From: Martinezella tropici
GTDB taxonomy: Bacteria; Pseudomonadota; Alphaproteobacteria; Rhizobiales; Rhizobiaceae
Direction: 5' to 3'
DNA length: 35,904 bases
NCBI GenBank assembly: GCA_000799755.1
Contig: JUHI01000034.1
Coordinates: 1-35,904 of the forward strand
A model generated the notes under the pieces. The model did not search any database. It worked only from the letters and a program-made list of their open reading frames with translations, and was not told the DNA's origin. Shown here piece by piece: positions 15,660 to 23,789 of this stretch. The translations under genes were made by a program, and so were the position numbers. Numbering within the stretch: position 1 is the first letter of the stretch; each line of letters opens with the position of its first letter.

Positions 15660-16244
15660 CTAGGTGGCGGATGGCAGGCGGTGGGAAAGATAGTCGCGCA
15701 TCTGACGAAGCGCATCCTCTCTCGTCATACGCTCCGATTGCAATCCCAATCGCAGCCAGATCCCATCGATCAACGCCGTGATGCCGAGGGCAACGGCTTC
15801 GCACTCGTCATACGGCAAAATATGTACGAGAGCCGACATGAGGTTTGATCGCATCCGCGCGTGAATGACTCTTTGGATACGCGCCAATTGCGGCTCGCGC
15901 GGAACCTCGGCGCAGAGCGACAGCCACGCGTGGCAGATGGAAGGCTGAAAGAAGCGATCTTCGAAATTGCCTTCGATAATTGCTTCCAATCTTTCCATGG
16001 GAGTTTTGGCGTGGTTCAAGCGCGCCACGACCGCATCCCTGAGGACCGCATTCGCTTCGCGCATCGCATGTTCGAACAGCTCCTGCTTATTTGCGAAATA
16101 ATGCAGGACGATGCCTTTCGACGCCCCCGCTTGCGCGGCGACCTTCTCCAGCGTCGCTCCCGCCATGCCTTCGCGCTGCAGAACTTCAAAGGCGGCGCGC
16201 CGGAGCTCACGCTTTCGAATCTCGCTGATCTTGGCCAGTCTCAT
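15660..16244 (-). CDS. TetR-family repressor, BetI-like
   Basis: The 194-aa protein has a TetR N-terminal helix-turn-helix (RKRELRRAAFEVLQREG, then TLEKVAAQAGASKGIVLHYFANKQELFEHAM, about residues 10-55). A C-terminal domain follows with the BetI-type segment FFQPSICHAWLSLCAEV and TALIDGIWLRLGL, which in BetI contacts choline. BetI represses choline/glycine-betaine genes and is released by choline. Here it is divergent from choX instead of heading betIBA, and a palindrome overlapping the choX promoter lies between them. It may be a second BetI copy dedicated to this locus. Confidence 0.8.
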   Translation of the reverse strand: MRLAKISEIRKRELRRAAFEVLQREGMAGATLEKVAAQAGASKGIVLHYFANKQELFEHAMREANAVLRDAVVARLNHAKTPMERLEAIIEGNFEDRFFQPSICHAWLSLCAEVPREPQLARIQRVIHARMRSNLMSALVHILPYDECEAVALGITALIDGIWLRLGLQSERMTREDALRQMRDYLSHRLPSAT

Positions 16245-16268
16245 TTCGACTCCTCAGTTGCGTCAACA

Positions 16269-16313
16269 TTGACAAGTTTTCCGCAAAGATCAATAATTGA
16301 CCCATGGGACAAT
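16269..16313 (+). promoter_or_regulatory. choX promoter with overlapping palindromic operator
   Basis: TTGACA (16269-16274), a 17-base spacer and AATAAT (16292-16297) make a near-consensus promoter toward choX. An 18-bp palindrome, ATTGACCCATGGGACAAT at 16296-16313, overlaps the end of the -10 box and the expected start site. Sixteen of its eighteen bases are symmetric. A TetR-type repressor bound there would block initiation, and the divergent BetI-like gene is the obvious candidate. Confidence 0.7.
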
Positions 16314-16346
16314 AAATAAACCGCGTGGTTAAAAAGGAGACTAAAC

Positions 16347-17288
16347 ATGAAGCTATCACTCAGCGCGGGCATCGCAGCAATCATGGCTGCCAGCACGATT
16401 ACACCTGCATTTGCGAGCGATCCGGAAAGCTGCAAGATCGTGCGAATGGCGGAGCCCGGCTGGAATGATCTTGCTTTTACGACTGGGATCGGCCTCACGC
16501 TGCTGAAGGCGCTGGGCTATGAGGCAAAAAGCCAGCTTCTCGGTATCGACGTCATCTATCGAAGCCTGAAAAACAAAGATCTCGACGTGTTTCTCGGCTA
16601 TTGGGACCCCGCGATGGTCACCTACTACGAACCCTATAAGCAGGATGGCTCGGTCGAAACCGTTCGTACCAACCTTGAGGGTGCTAAATATACGTTCGCC
16701 GTGCCGACTTACGTCTGGGAGGCAGGTGTCAGGGACTTTTCCGACCTGCAAAAATTCGCGGACAAATTCGACCATAAGCTCTACGGTATCGAACCTGGTT
16801 CTAATCAGTTGATGCTCGATGCCATTAAAGATCCGGCCCTCGGTCTCCAGAGCTGGGAAGTGGTTGAATCGAGCGAACAGGGCATGTTGTCGGAAGTAAG
16901 CCGCCGCACGCGCAGTCGATCATTCATTGTGTTCCAGGGCTGGGCACCTCATCCGATGAACACGGTTTTCGATATCAAATACCTCACCGGTGGCGACAAA
17001 TTCTACGGCCCGAATTTTGGTGCCGCGACAGTATCGACGCAGGTGCGCAAGGGGTATCTGCAAGAGTGCCCCAATGTCGCGAAGCTCCTGAACAATCTGA
17101 CATTTGATGTCGCCTACGAAAATCGCGGTATGGCTTACATCATGAATGACGGCCTGGAACCCGGCGACGCGGCCTTGAAAGCAATCAAGGATGAACCGCA
17201 ACGGCTGGAGAACTGGCTGGCTGGAGTATCTACTTACAATGGCGAGGCTGGTCTTCCCGCAGTCAAAACCGCACTAGGGCTGAAATGA
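16347..17288 (+). CDS. choX: Choline ABC transporter periplasmic binding protein
   Basis: ChoX is the periplasmic choline receptor. The 313-aa protein has a signal peptide (cleavage after PAFA near residue 23) and the OpuAC/ProX fold. The aromatic cage of Sinorhizobium meliloti ChoX can be traced here: Trp39 and Asp41 (EPGWNDLAF), Trp85 (LGYWDPAM), Tyr114 (AKYTFAVP) and Trp198 (FQGWAPHPMN). Choline specificity is therefore likely; the S. meliloti protein also binds acetylcholine. AAAAAGGAGA precedes the ATG. In S. meliloti choX is followed by choW and choV, but here a hydrolase gene takes that place, overlapping by four bases (ATGA), and no permease or ATPase is present. Confidence 0.88.
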   Translation: MKLSLSAGIAAIMAASTITPAFASDPESCKIVRMAEPGWNDLAFTTGIGLTLLKALGYEAKSQLLGIDVIYRSLKNKDLDVFLGYWDPAMVTYYEPYKQDGSVETVRTNLEGAKYTFAVPTYVWEAGVRDFSDLQKFADKFDHKLYGIEPGSNQLMLDAIKDPALGLQSWEVVESSEQGMLSEVSRRTRSRSFIVFQGWAPHPMNTVFDIKYLTGGDKFYGPNFGAATVSTQVRKGYLQECPNVAKLLNNLTFDVAYENRGMAYIMNDGLEPGDAALKAIKDEPQRLENWLAGVSTYNGEAGLPAVKTALGLK

Positions 17289-18103
17289 GCATCCGCAACG
17301 ACGATTTTCATCATCGGAAGCGGCACATCGAACTGCCCGAGAAAGGCCCCATCGCTTTTGTCGACACCGGCGGAAGCGGGCAGGCAATCCTTATGTTGCA
17401 CGGCTTTTCAGACACAGGTCGCAGCTTCGTTGCACTTGAGCCCGCCTTTCCCGGCTATCGCCTCATCATACCCGATCTACCGGGCCATGGAGCGTCCGAG
17501 CCGGGTAACCGAATGCATGTCAGCGACTTTGCCGAGAGCATTGACATGCTGATGGAATGTCTCGACCTCTCGCAGATTGCGCTCATCGGGCATTCGATGG
17601 GCGCGATGACGGCCATTGAACTTGCCGCGCGTCGCCGGGACGACATCAGCGCACTCATCCTTCTCAGCGCAAGTCTAACCCCATGTTTCGATAGGGAAAC
17701 CCCAATTTCGCGCGGCATTCACGCGCTTACGGACCCCATCGATCCCGCCGGACAATTTTTGGTGGATTGGTATTCCTGCAGCCGCCCTGTGGATGCCGAT
17801 TTTCTGTCGAAGATGAAGGCGGACGCGGCGGCGATGCCCTCGGCAATCTGGCGCGATATCCTGAATAGCCTCGACGAAACGGACCTTCGCCTCAGCGCGG
17901 CGCAGGTCACGGCACCCGTCATCTGCATCGGCGGCTCCCTCGATCCGCTGTTTGACGGGTCACATCGAGAGGCGCTTTCGCATGCATTCCAGTCCGTTCG
18001 ATCGATCACCCTCGACGGATACGGACATAATCCTCATTGGGAAGACCCTGAGAGAATTTCAGCGCTGATACTATCGTTCCTGGCGGAAAGAGGAGTGGCC
18101 TAG
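17285..18103 (+). CDS. Alpha/beta hydrolase coupled to choX
   Basis: The 272-aa protein has the alpha/beta-hydrolase fold with HGFSDTGRSF (oxyanion-hole region), DLPGHGASE and the nucleophile elbow GHSMG. The likely triad is Ser104, Asp220 (GGSLDPLF) and His248 (GYGHNPHWEDP). It has no signal peptide, so it should act in the cytoplasm. Its start overlaps the choX stop, so the two are one translational unit under the BetI-like repressor. The context suggests a choline-containing ester or amide as substrate, for example acetylcholine or another choline ester that ChoX could capture. That is inference only; the fold does not reveal the substrate. Confidence 0.85.
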   Translation: MSIRNDDFHHRKRHIELPEKGPIAFVDTGGSGQAILMLHGFSDTGRSFVALEPAFPGYRLIIPDLPGHGASEPGNRMHVSDFAESIDMLMECLDLSQIALIGHSMGAMTAIELAARRRDDISALILLSASLTPCFDRETPISRGIHALTDPIDPAGQFLVDWYSCSRPVDADFLSKMKADAAAMPSAIWRDILNSLDETDLRLSAAQVTAPVICIGGSLDPLFDGSHREALSHAFQSVRSITLDGYGHNPHWEDPERISALILSFLAERGVA

Positions 18104-18116
18104 GTGACCAAATGGC

Positions 18117-18144
18117 GTCAGTATCGCCACAAAACGATACCGAC
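18117..18144. terminator. Hairpin between convergent hydrolase and isomerase genes
   Basis: GTCAGTATCG and CGATACCGAC pair over ten positions with one mismatch around an 8-base loop (CCACAAAA). It starts 13 bp after the hydrolase stop. No T-run follows, so it is a weak terminator candidate. It is placed where two convergent transcripts meet. Confidence 0.35.
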
Positions 18145-18232
18145 ACTCTAGATGACAATACACGTGAGACCGAAGACCCCAAGAACATGCACCCGGTTTG
18201 GAGAATTGTGAGGCGCTTCGATCCGCCGCAAC

Positions 18233-19057
18233 TCAGCAAACGCTGCGAAAGCGCTCGACGCAGGTGGAAAGAACCTCCTCGCCCGGCCGTTTCCACCAAT
18301 TGTTCTGGGAGAAAATCTCAACTTCCTGCAGACCGAAGAAGCCAGCCTTCTCGATCTCGGCGCGGATGCGCTTCAAGTCGATGACACCGTCGCCCATCAT
18401 GCCGCGGTCGAGCAGCAGGTCAGTGGTCGGCACCAGCCAGTCGCAGATATGGTGTGCGAGAATCCGGCCACCGGCACCGGCGCGGGCTATCTGCTCATAG
18501 AGCTTCGGGTCCCACCAGACATGATAGACGTCGACGGCAACGCCGATGCCTTCGCCGAGGAGATCGCAGATGTCGAGCGCCTGTTCCAGCGTGTTCACGC
18601 AGGCGCGGTCCCCGGCATACATCGGATGCAGCGGCTCGATCGCCAGCGGAATTCCCGAATTGCGGGCATGCGGCAGGATCGCGGCGATGCCGTCCGCCAC
18701 CATCTCGCGGGCATGGGCGATATCTTTCGAGCCCTCCGGCAAGCCGCCGACGACGAGGACGAGGCAATCGGCATTCAGAGCCGCCGCTTCGTCGATCGCG
18801 CGCCTGTTGTCATCGATCGCGGCAGCCCTGCCCTCGGCGCTTGCTGCAGGAAACATGCCGCCACGGCATAGGCCCGTGACCTTGAGCTTGTTATCCGCGA
18901 CGATGCGAGCGGCTTCGGAAAGGCCGATCTTATGCACCTGATCGCGCCAGGGGGCGATCGCGACGATATCCTGTTTCAGGCACGCTTCGACCGCCTGGCG
19001 CATGTCGTATTGCTGGCGCACCGTCGCCAGATTGATGGACAGACCCTCTATGGCCAT
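18233..19057 (-). CDS. Sugar phosphate isomerase/epimerase-like TIM-barrel protein
   Basis: The 274-aa protein matches the AP endonuclease 2 / xylose-isomerase-like TIM barrel group (IolE/IolI type). Likely metal ligands are Glu141 (LAIEPLHP), Asp176 with His179 (VDVYHVWW), His202/203 (AHHICDW) and Glu245/247 (LQEVEIF). These enzymes isomerise or epimerise sugars and keto-inositols, or dehydrate related compounds. It is the last gene of a three-gene minus-strand operon, 29 bp after the DUF993 gene, with GGGGGAGG before the start. The exact reaction cannot be read from the sequence. Confidence 0.8.
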   Translation of the reverse strand: MAIEGLSINLATVRQQYDMRQAVEACLKQDIVAIAPWRDQVHKIGLSEAARIVADNKLKVTGLCRGGMFPAASAEGRAAAIDDNRRAIDEAAALNADCLVLVVGGLPEGSKDIAHAREMVADGIAAILPHARNSGIPLAIEPLHPMYAGDRACVNTLEQALDICDLLGEGIGVAVDVYHVWWDPKLYEQIARAGAGGRILAHHICDWLVPTTDLLLDRGMMGDGVIDLKRIRAEIEKAGFFGLQEVEIFSQNNWWKRPGEEVLSTCVERFRSVC

Positions 19058-19086
19058 CGTGATGATCCTCCCCCGATCTCTCTTCG

Positions 19087-20262
19087 CTATTCAATACCGG
19101 CCGTGGCAAGGATTGCCTTCATGCGATAGACCGCCAAATCCGGATCGCGTAGCACCCGCGCCGTATCCGCCAGGCGGAACAATTCCGAGAGATGCTGGAT
19201 CGAGCGTGTGCTCTGCTGGCCGCCGAGCATCTGGAAATGGTCCTGAAAACCATTGAGATAGGCGAGAAAGACAACGCCGGTCTTGTAGAAGCGTGTGGGC
19301 GCCTTGAAGATATGGCGCGACAAGGGAACAGTTGGCGCCAGGATCGAATGGAAGGCGTCGAGGTCGTTTTGCGCGAGCTTGGCAAGAGCCGCGCTCGCGG
19401 CTGGCGCTATGGCATCGAAGATGCCGAGCAAGGCATGAGAATAGCCCTGTTCGTCCCCGGCGATCAGTTCGGCATAATTGAAATCGTCGCCGGTATACAT
19501 CTTGACCGACGGATCGAGCCGGCGGCGCATGACGATTTCCTTTTCCGCCGAAAGCAGCGAAATCTTCACGCCATCGACCTTGGCCGCATTCTGGTTGATG
19601 ATCGCGATCGCGGTCTCCATGGCCTGCATGTCGTCGGGAGATCCCCAATAACCCGCCAGCGCCGGATCGAACATCGAGCCGAGCCAGTGGATGATAACTG
19701 GCTCTTTGACCTGACCGAGAATGCGGTCATAGACGCGGATATAATCGTCCGGGCTCTTGGCGGCAGCGGCAAGCGCCCGGCTCGCCATCAGAATGACGCG
19801 GCCACCCTGCCCTTCCACATAGGCGACCTGTTCCTCATAGGCGCGAATGACATCATCGATCGTAACATCGGGGCCAGGCTGAAGGTGATCAGTTCCGGCG
19901 CCATAGGCGATCACGGCATCCGACCGGCCACGGGCCGCCGACTGCGCATGCGCAATCAGCTCCTTCGCGCCGGTCCAATCCAGCCCCATGCCGCGCTGCG
20001 CCGTATCCATCGCCTCGGCCACGCCAAGGCCAAGACCCCAGAGATATTCGCGGAAGGCGATGGTGCGCTCCCAGTCGATGTTGCGATCGAGCCATGGATC
20101 GTTATCCGCAAGGGCGTCGACCACGACATGCGCCGCGGCATAGGCAACACGATTGAAATGATGGCCACCCGTCGGCTTGACGGGCGCGATCAGCGGCTCG
20201 TTAGCCGGAGTGAAGGTAGCGATAACACCACCTGCCGACGGCAAGCGAAGACTTCTCGTCAT
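19087..20262 (-). CDS. DUF993 protein, dihydrodipicolinate-synthase-like
   Basis: The 391-aa protein belongs to DUF993, a divergent branch of the DHDPS/N-acetylneuraminate-lyase TIM-barrel superfamily. Candidate Schiff-base residue Lys233 lies in KVDGVKISLL, aligned by eye with the VVGVKD strand of DHDPS. FNYAELIAGDEQGYSHALLG resembles the later DHDPS block (GDD...GA.G). An aldolase or lyase reaction on a keto-acid sugar derivative is therefore plausible but unproven. It lies 12 bp after the oxidoreductase gene with TAGGAGG before the start, and its position between an NAD-linked sugar oxidoreductase and an isomerase supports a carbohydrate role. Confidence 0.8.
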   Translation of the reverse strand: MTRSLRLPSAGGVIATFTPANEPLIAPVKPTGGHHFNRVAYAAAHVVVDALADNDPWLDRNIDWERTIAFREYLWGLGLGVAEAMDTAQRGMGLDWTGAKELIAHAQSAARGRSDAVIAYGAGTDHLQPGPDVTIDDVIRAYEEQVAYVEGQGGRVILMASRALAAAAKSPDDYIRVYDRILGQVKEPVIIHWLGSMFDPALAGYWGSPDDMQAMETAIAIINQNAAKVDGVKISLLSAEKEIVMRRRLDPSVKMYTGDDFNYAELIAGDEQGYSHALLGIFDAIAPAASAALAKLAQNDLDAFHSILAPTVPLSRHIFKAPTRFYKTGVVFLAYLNGFQDHFQMLGGQQSTRSIQHLSELFRLADTARVLRDPDLAVYRMKAILATAGIE

Positions 20263-20274
20263 GGAACCAGCCTC

Positions 20275-21432
20275 CTAGCGGGCAGAAAGGGAGGGCACGT
20301 CGATCCAGCGACGCTCCGCCCAGCTCTTCTGCGCAAGCTCGGCCAGCTGCACGCCCTTGGCTCCCTCGCGAAGCGTGAACTTCCAGGGTGCATCCTCGAC
20401 GACATGGCACAGGAACTGCTCCCACTGCGCCTTGAAGCCATTGTCGAAGGCCTGCGTATCCGGCACCTCTTCCCAGGTGTCGAAGAAATTGATCGGCTGT
20501 GGCTGGTCCGGGTTCCAGACGGGCTTCGGCGTGTTGACGCGATGCTGCGTCCAGCAGCGCATCAGGCCGCAGACGGCGGAGCCATGCGTGCCGTCGACCT
20601 GGAAGGTGACGAGGTCGTCACGACGGACGCGCACTGCCCAGGAGGAGTTGATATGCGCGATGACGCCGCCTTCGAGTTCGAAGGTGGCATAGGCCGCATC
20701 GTCGGCATCGGCGGCATAGGTGTTGCCGTTCTCGTCGACGCGGCTCGGAATATGCGTCGCGCCGAGGCAGCTGACGGACTTGACCTCGCCGAACAGGTTG
20801 TCGAGCACATAGCGCCAATGCGGCAGCATATCGAGGATCATGCCGCCGCCATCCTTCTTGCGGTAGTTCCACGAGGGGCGCTGCGCCTTGACGCCCCAGT
20901 CGCCTTCGAACACCCAGTAGCCGAACTCGCCGCGCACGGAGAGGATCTTGCCGAAGAAGCCGCTGTCGCGCAGCATGGCGATCTTGCGCAGGCCCGGCAG
21001 GAACAGCTTGTCCTGGACGACGCCGTTCTTGACGCCGCGGCGCTCGGCCGAGGCTGCAACCGAGAGCGCTTCCTCCAGCGTCTCGGAAATCGGCTTTTCG
21101 CAATAGACATGCTTGCCCGCGGCAATCGCCTTCTCCAGCAGTTCGACGCGCATCTGCGTCGAGCCGGCATCGAAGAAGATCGTGTTGGAAGGATCAGCCA
21201 GGGCGGCATCGAGATCGGTCGTCGTCTTCGAGAGACCATGCTTGCGGGCGATCGCCTCGATCTTTTCGGCATTGCGGCCGACGAGCACCGGCTCGGGCAT
21301 CAGCCTGTCGCCGTTTGCAAGCAAGACACCACCCTGTTCGCGGATCGCCAGGATGGAGCGCACGAGATGCTGGTTATAGCCCATGCGGCCGGTAATACCG
21401 TGCATGATGATGCCGATCGGCTTCGTTGCCAT
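20275..21432 (-). CDS. Gfo/Idh/MocA-family NAD(P)-dependent oxidoreductase
   Basis: The 385-aa protein has an N-terminal Rossmann domain with a variant glycine motif (GIIMHGITGRMGYNQH) and the family hallmark EKP (112-114, in YCEKPISETLEEAL). A C-terminal alpha/beta substrate domain follows. Family members oxidise or reduce sugars, inositols and their derivatives at one carbon. CGGGAGG precedes the ATG. It is the first gene of the operon with DUF993 and the isomerase-like gene. A palindrome 20-33 bp upstream of the ATG suggests direct repression by the TetR-family protein encoded just upstream. Confidence 0.88.
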   Translation of the reverse strand: MATKPIGIIMHGITGRMGYNQHLVRSILAIREQGGVLLANGDRLMPEPVLVGRNAEKIEAIARKHGLSKTTTDLDAALADPSNTIFFDAGSTQMRVELLEKAIAAGKHVYCEKPISETLEEALSVAASAERRGVKNGVVQDKLFLPGLRKIAMLRDSGFFGKILSVRGEFGYWVFEGDWGVKAQRPSWNYRKKDGGGMILDMLPHWRYVLDNLFGEVKSVSCLGATHIPSRVDENGNTYAADADDAAYATFELEGGVIAHINSSWAVRVRRDDLVTFQVDGTHGSAVCGLMRCWTQHRVNTPKPVWNPDQPQPINFFDTWEEVPDTQAFDNGFKAQWEQFLCHVVEDAPWKFTLREGAKGVQLAELAQKSWAERRWIDVPSLSAR

Positions 21433-21451
21433 GAGTTCTTCCTCCCGTAAA

Positions 21452-21472
21452 TAACTATATAGTTACATAACT
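21452..21472. promoter_or_regulatory. Operator candidate in front of the Gfo/DUF993 operon
   Basis: TAACTATATAGTTA (21452-21465) is a perfect 14-bp palindrome. It overlaps a second inverted repeat, AGTTA-CA-TAACT (21461-21472), sharing a half-site. A minus-strand TTGACA occurs at 21496-21491. A related palindrome, TAACCAGATGGTTA, lies upstream of the TetR gene; both fit TAACYAKATRGTTA. Confidence 0.65.
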
Positions 21473-21560
21473 GACACGGCGAAGCCATGCTGTCAACGGC
21501 CATCGTCAATGGCTGCAGCGTCAATCAACTATCGTTGCCGAGCTTGTAATCCCGAGAATT

Positions 21561-22286
21561 CTAGGGGCGCAGATAAGTGAAAATGACTTCGACGATATGC
21601 TCGCCCCAGGCGTCGATTTCGGCTTTATCCGAGAGGTTACGGCGAAAGATCGTCGAGAGCGTCCAACGGTTCGTCAGGAAGAACGAGCCGAGTGCCGCAA
21701 TGCTCATGTAGATCTTCACCGGATCGCAATCGTTGCGGAACACACCTGCTGCCGCACCCCGGTCGAGCAGGCCGGAAATCTCGGAAACGAGCGGCGAATG
21801 CAGCTCGAAAATGCGCGCCGAACGCTTCAGGAAGCGCGCCTTGTGCATGTTTTCGGTGCTGAGAATGCCGAGAAATTCGGGGTGATCGAGAAAATACTGC
21901 CAGGTGAAGACAACGAGTTCGCGCATGCCGTCTTGAGGCGAGCGATGCGAGAGATCGAGCCGTGCCTCCGCCGAGCGGATGGCAATGTAGCTGCCCTCGA
22001 GAACCGCGACATAGAGCGCATCCTTGCCGCCGAAATAATGGTAGAGCATCCGCTTGTTGATCTTGGCGCGCTCGGCAATGGCATCGACGCGGGCGCCGCC
22101 ATAACCGCGCTCGGCAAATTCCTTGGTTGCCGCGGCCAGGATCGCCTTGCTGGTGCGCTCCGCATCCCTGAGACGGGGCCGTTCCGAAGTTGCGCGCGAT
22201 GCGGTTTTTTCTTTATCGGCAAGGTCTGCACTTTTGGCGCTACGCTTCACGGTCTTGGCTTCCGACATCATGGCTCCCGGCGGCAT
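21561..22286 (-). CDS. TetR/AcrR-family transcriptional regulator
   Basis: The protein is up to 241 aa. A basic N-terminal extension (about residues 1-45) precedes a TetR helix-turn-helix (TSKAILAAATKEFAERGYGG, then DAIAERAKINKRMLYHYFGGKDALY, about 45-95) and an all-helical ligand domain. Start choice is open: ATG at 22286 has no ribosome-binding site, while ATGs at 22271 and 22268 follow GGGAG. The gene is 128 bp upstream of the oxidoreductase gene on the same strand, and matching palindromes lie before each. The simplest reading is an autoregulated repressor of the Gfo/DUF993/isomerase operon, with a pathway sugar or keto-acid as inducer. Confidence 0.85.
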   Translation of the reverse strand: MPPGAMMSEAKTVKRSAKSADLADKEKTASRATSERPRLRDAERTSKAILAAATKEFAERGYGGARVDAIAERAKINKRMLYHYFGGKDALYVAVLEGSYIAIRSAEARLDLSHRSPQDGMRELVVFTWQYFLDHPEFLGILSTENMHKARFLKRSARIFELHSPLVSEISGLLDRGAAAGVFRNDCDPVKIYMSIAALGSFFLTNRWTLSTIFRRNLSDKAEIDAWGEHIVEVIFTYLRP

Positions 22287-22374
22287 TTCATCAGGCTTAA
22301 ACGGCCGATCCTCACGGCGATAAGTAACCGATCATCGCATAAGTTGACAGTCCCTGGCGAATCGTGAGCCGTAG

Positions 22375-22388
22375 TAACCAGATGGTTA
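22375..22388. promoter_or_regulatory. Operator candidate upstream of the TetR gene
   Basis: TAACCA-GA-TGGTTA is a palindrome with six-base arms, 88 bp upstream of the regulator's first possible ATG. It matches the outer bases of the perfect palindrome TAACTATATAGTTA before the oxidoreductase gene (TAAC.A..T.GTTA). It supports autoregulation. The region between it and the flavoprotein gene (22389-22550) shows nothing else I can support. Confidence 0.55.
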
Positions 22389-22550
22389 TATCGATTTAAA
22401 TGTCGACATGACGGCGGATGGCCGTCGGAAACACGAGATCGCGGCTGCGCCCGCGACCGGCCGGATGAGGGTGTCGAATACCGAAGCGATGCAACGATCT
22501 TGCTTTCGCACCCGCTCAGGCCCTAGAGAGCAACAGGAAAGCGGCGTCGG

Positions 22551-23768
22551 ATGAGCATGACCAAAAAGCAAATTGCAATCATAGGCGCCGGCCCAGCGGG
22601 ATTGATGGCGGCAGAGGCCTTGTCCTCATCGGGACATTGCATCGCGGTCTATGACGGCATGCCGACCGTCGCGCGCAAGTTTCTGCTGGCTGGAAAATCC
22701 GGCCTCAACATCACGCATTCCGAAGATTATAGTCTTTTTGCCGGCCGCTTCGGCGCGGCTTCGGCCCGATTGCGCGCGGCCCTTGACGACTTCACACCCG
22801 ATGATGTCAGGGCCTGGGCAGACGGTTTGGGAACGGAAACATTCGTCGGCTCTTCCGGCCGCGTCTTCCCGAAAGCCATGAAGGCGTCACCGCTGCTGCG
22901 CGCATGGCTGGCGAGGCTGGAGGCGCGGGACGTCAACATCCTGACGCGGCATCGCTGGTGCGGCTTTAACGATGATAGCCTGCTGTTCGAAACACCTAAG
23001 GGGCGCGAACTTGTCCGCGCCGATGCCGTTCTCCTCGCGCTCGGCGGTGCAAGTTATGCCCGGCTCGGTTCGGATGCGGCCTGGGTCGGCTGGCTTCGCG
23101 ACAAGGGGATCGATGTTGCCTCGTTCCAGCCGGCCAATTGCGGTTTCGACGTGACCTGGAGCGCGACATTCAGCGAGCGCTTTGCCGGCGAGCCGCTCAA
23201 GGCCGTGACGGCGACATCGGAGACAGGGACATTTCCGGGTGAATTCGTCATCTCGAAAACCGGGATAGAGGGCAGCCTCGTCTATGCACATGCCACATCG
23301 CTGCGTGACCGGTTGGCGAAAAAGGGCGACGCAGCGCTTATCGTCGACCTGGCACCTGGACGCAGCGAGGAGCGCCTGGCGCGCGATCTTGCGCGACAGG
23401 ACCCCAAGGCCAGTTTCACCAATCGACTGCGCAAGGGCACGGGCATCGAGGGCGTCAAGGCGGGGCTGCTGCGCGAGCTTGCCGACCCCGCCATCCTTGC
23501 GCATCCGGAACGCCTTGCCCGCCTTATCAAGGCGCTGCCCATTCCATTGCTGAGACCCAGACCCATTGCCGAAGCCATCTCGTCGGCCGGCGGCATTCCT
23601 TGGGACGAGCTGGACGAGCGATACATGTTGAAGAAGCTCCCCGGCATGTTCGTCGCCGGCGAGATGATCGATTGGGAAGCGCCGACGGGCGGCTATCTGC
23701 TTACAGCCTGCTTTGCGACCGGGCGCGCAGCGGCCAAGGGTATGGAAACATGGATTGAGTGCGGTTGA
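22551..23768 (+). CDS. FAD-dependent flavoprotein, HI0933-like / TIGR03862 type
   Basis: The 405-aa protein begins with an FAD-binding Rossmann motif (IAIIGAGPAGLMAAEAL). The HI0933-type signature follows (ARKFLLAGKSGLNITHSE) and then GSSGRVFPKAMKASPLLRAWL. The C-terminal FAD segment reads MFVAGEMIDWEAPTGGYLLTACFATG. These flavoproteins are widespread, and most have no proven reaction. It has no obvious operon partner: the upstream TetR gene is divergent and the downstream epimerase gene is convergent. A second ATG two codons downstream is an equally possible start. Confidence 0.82.
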   Translation: MSMTKKQIAIIGAGPAGLMAAEALSSSGHCIAVYDGMPTVARKFLLAGKSGLNITHSEDYSLFAGRFGAASARLRAALDDFTPDDVRAWADGLGTETFVGSSGRVFPKAMKASPLLRAWLARLEARDVNILTRHRWCGFNDDSLLFETPKGRELVRADAVLLALGGASYARLGSDAAWVGWLRDKGIDVASFQPANCGFDVTWSATFSERFAGEPLKAVTATSETGTFPGEFVISKTGIEGSLVYAHATSLRDRLAKKGDAALIVDLAPGRSEERLARDLARQDPKASFTNRLRKGTGIEGVKAGLLRELADPAILAHPERLARLIKALPIPLLRPRPIAEAISSAGGIPWDELDERYMLKKLPGMFVAGEMIDWEAPTGGYLLTACFATGRAAAKGMETWIECG

Positions 23769-23789
23769 TCCCGGCCTGACGCCCAATCT

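Noticed and set aside
19192..21450. Open frame of 752 codons on the plus strand opposite the DUF993 and oxidoreductase genes
   Set aside because: It spans two well-supported minus-strand genes and their spacer; the translation is Arg/Asp-rich, shadow-like and unlike any family.
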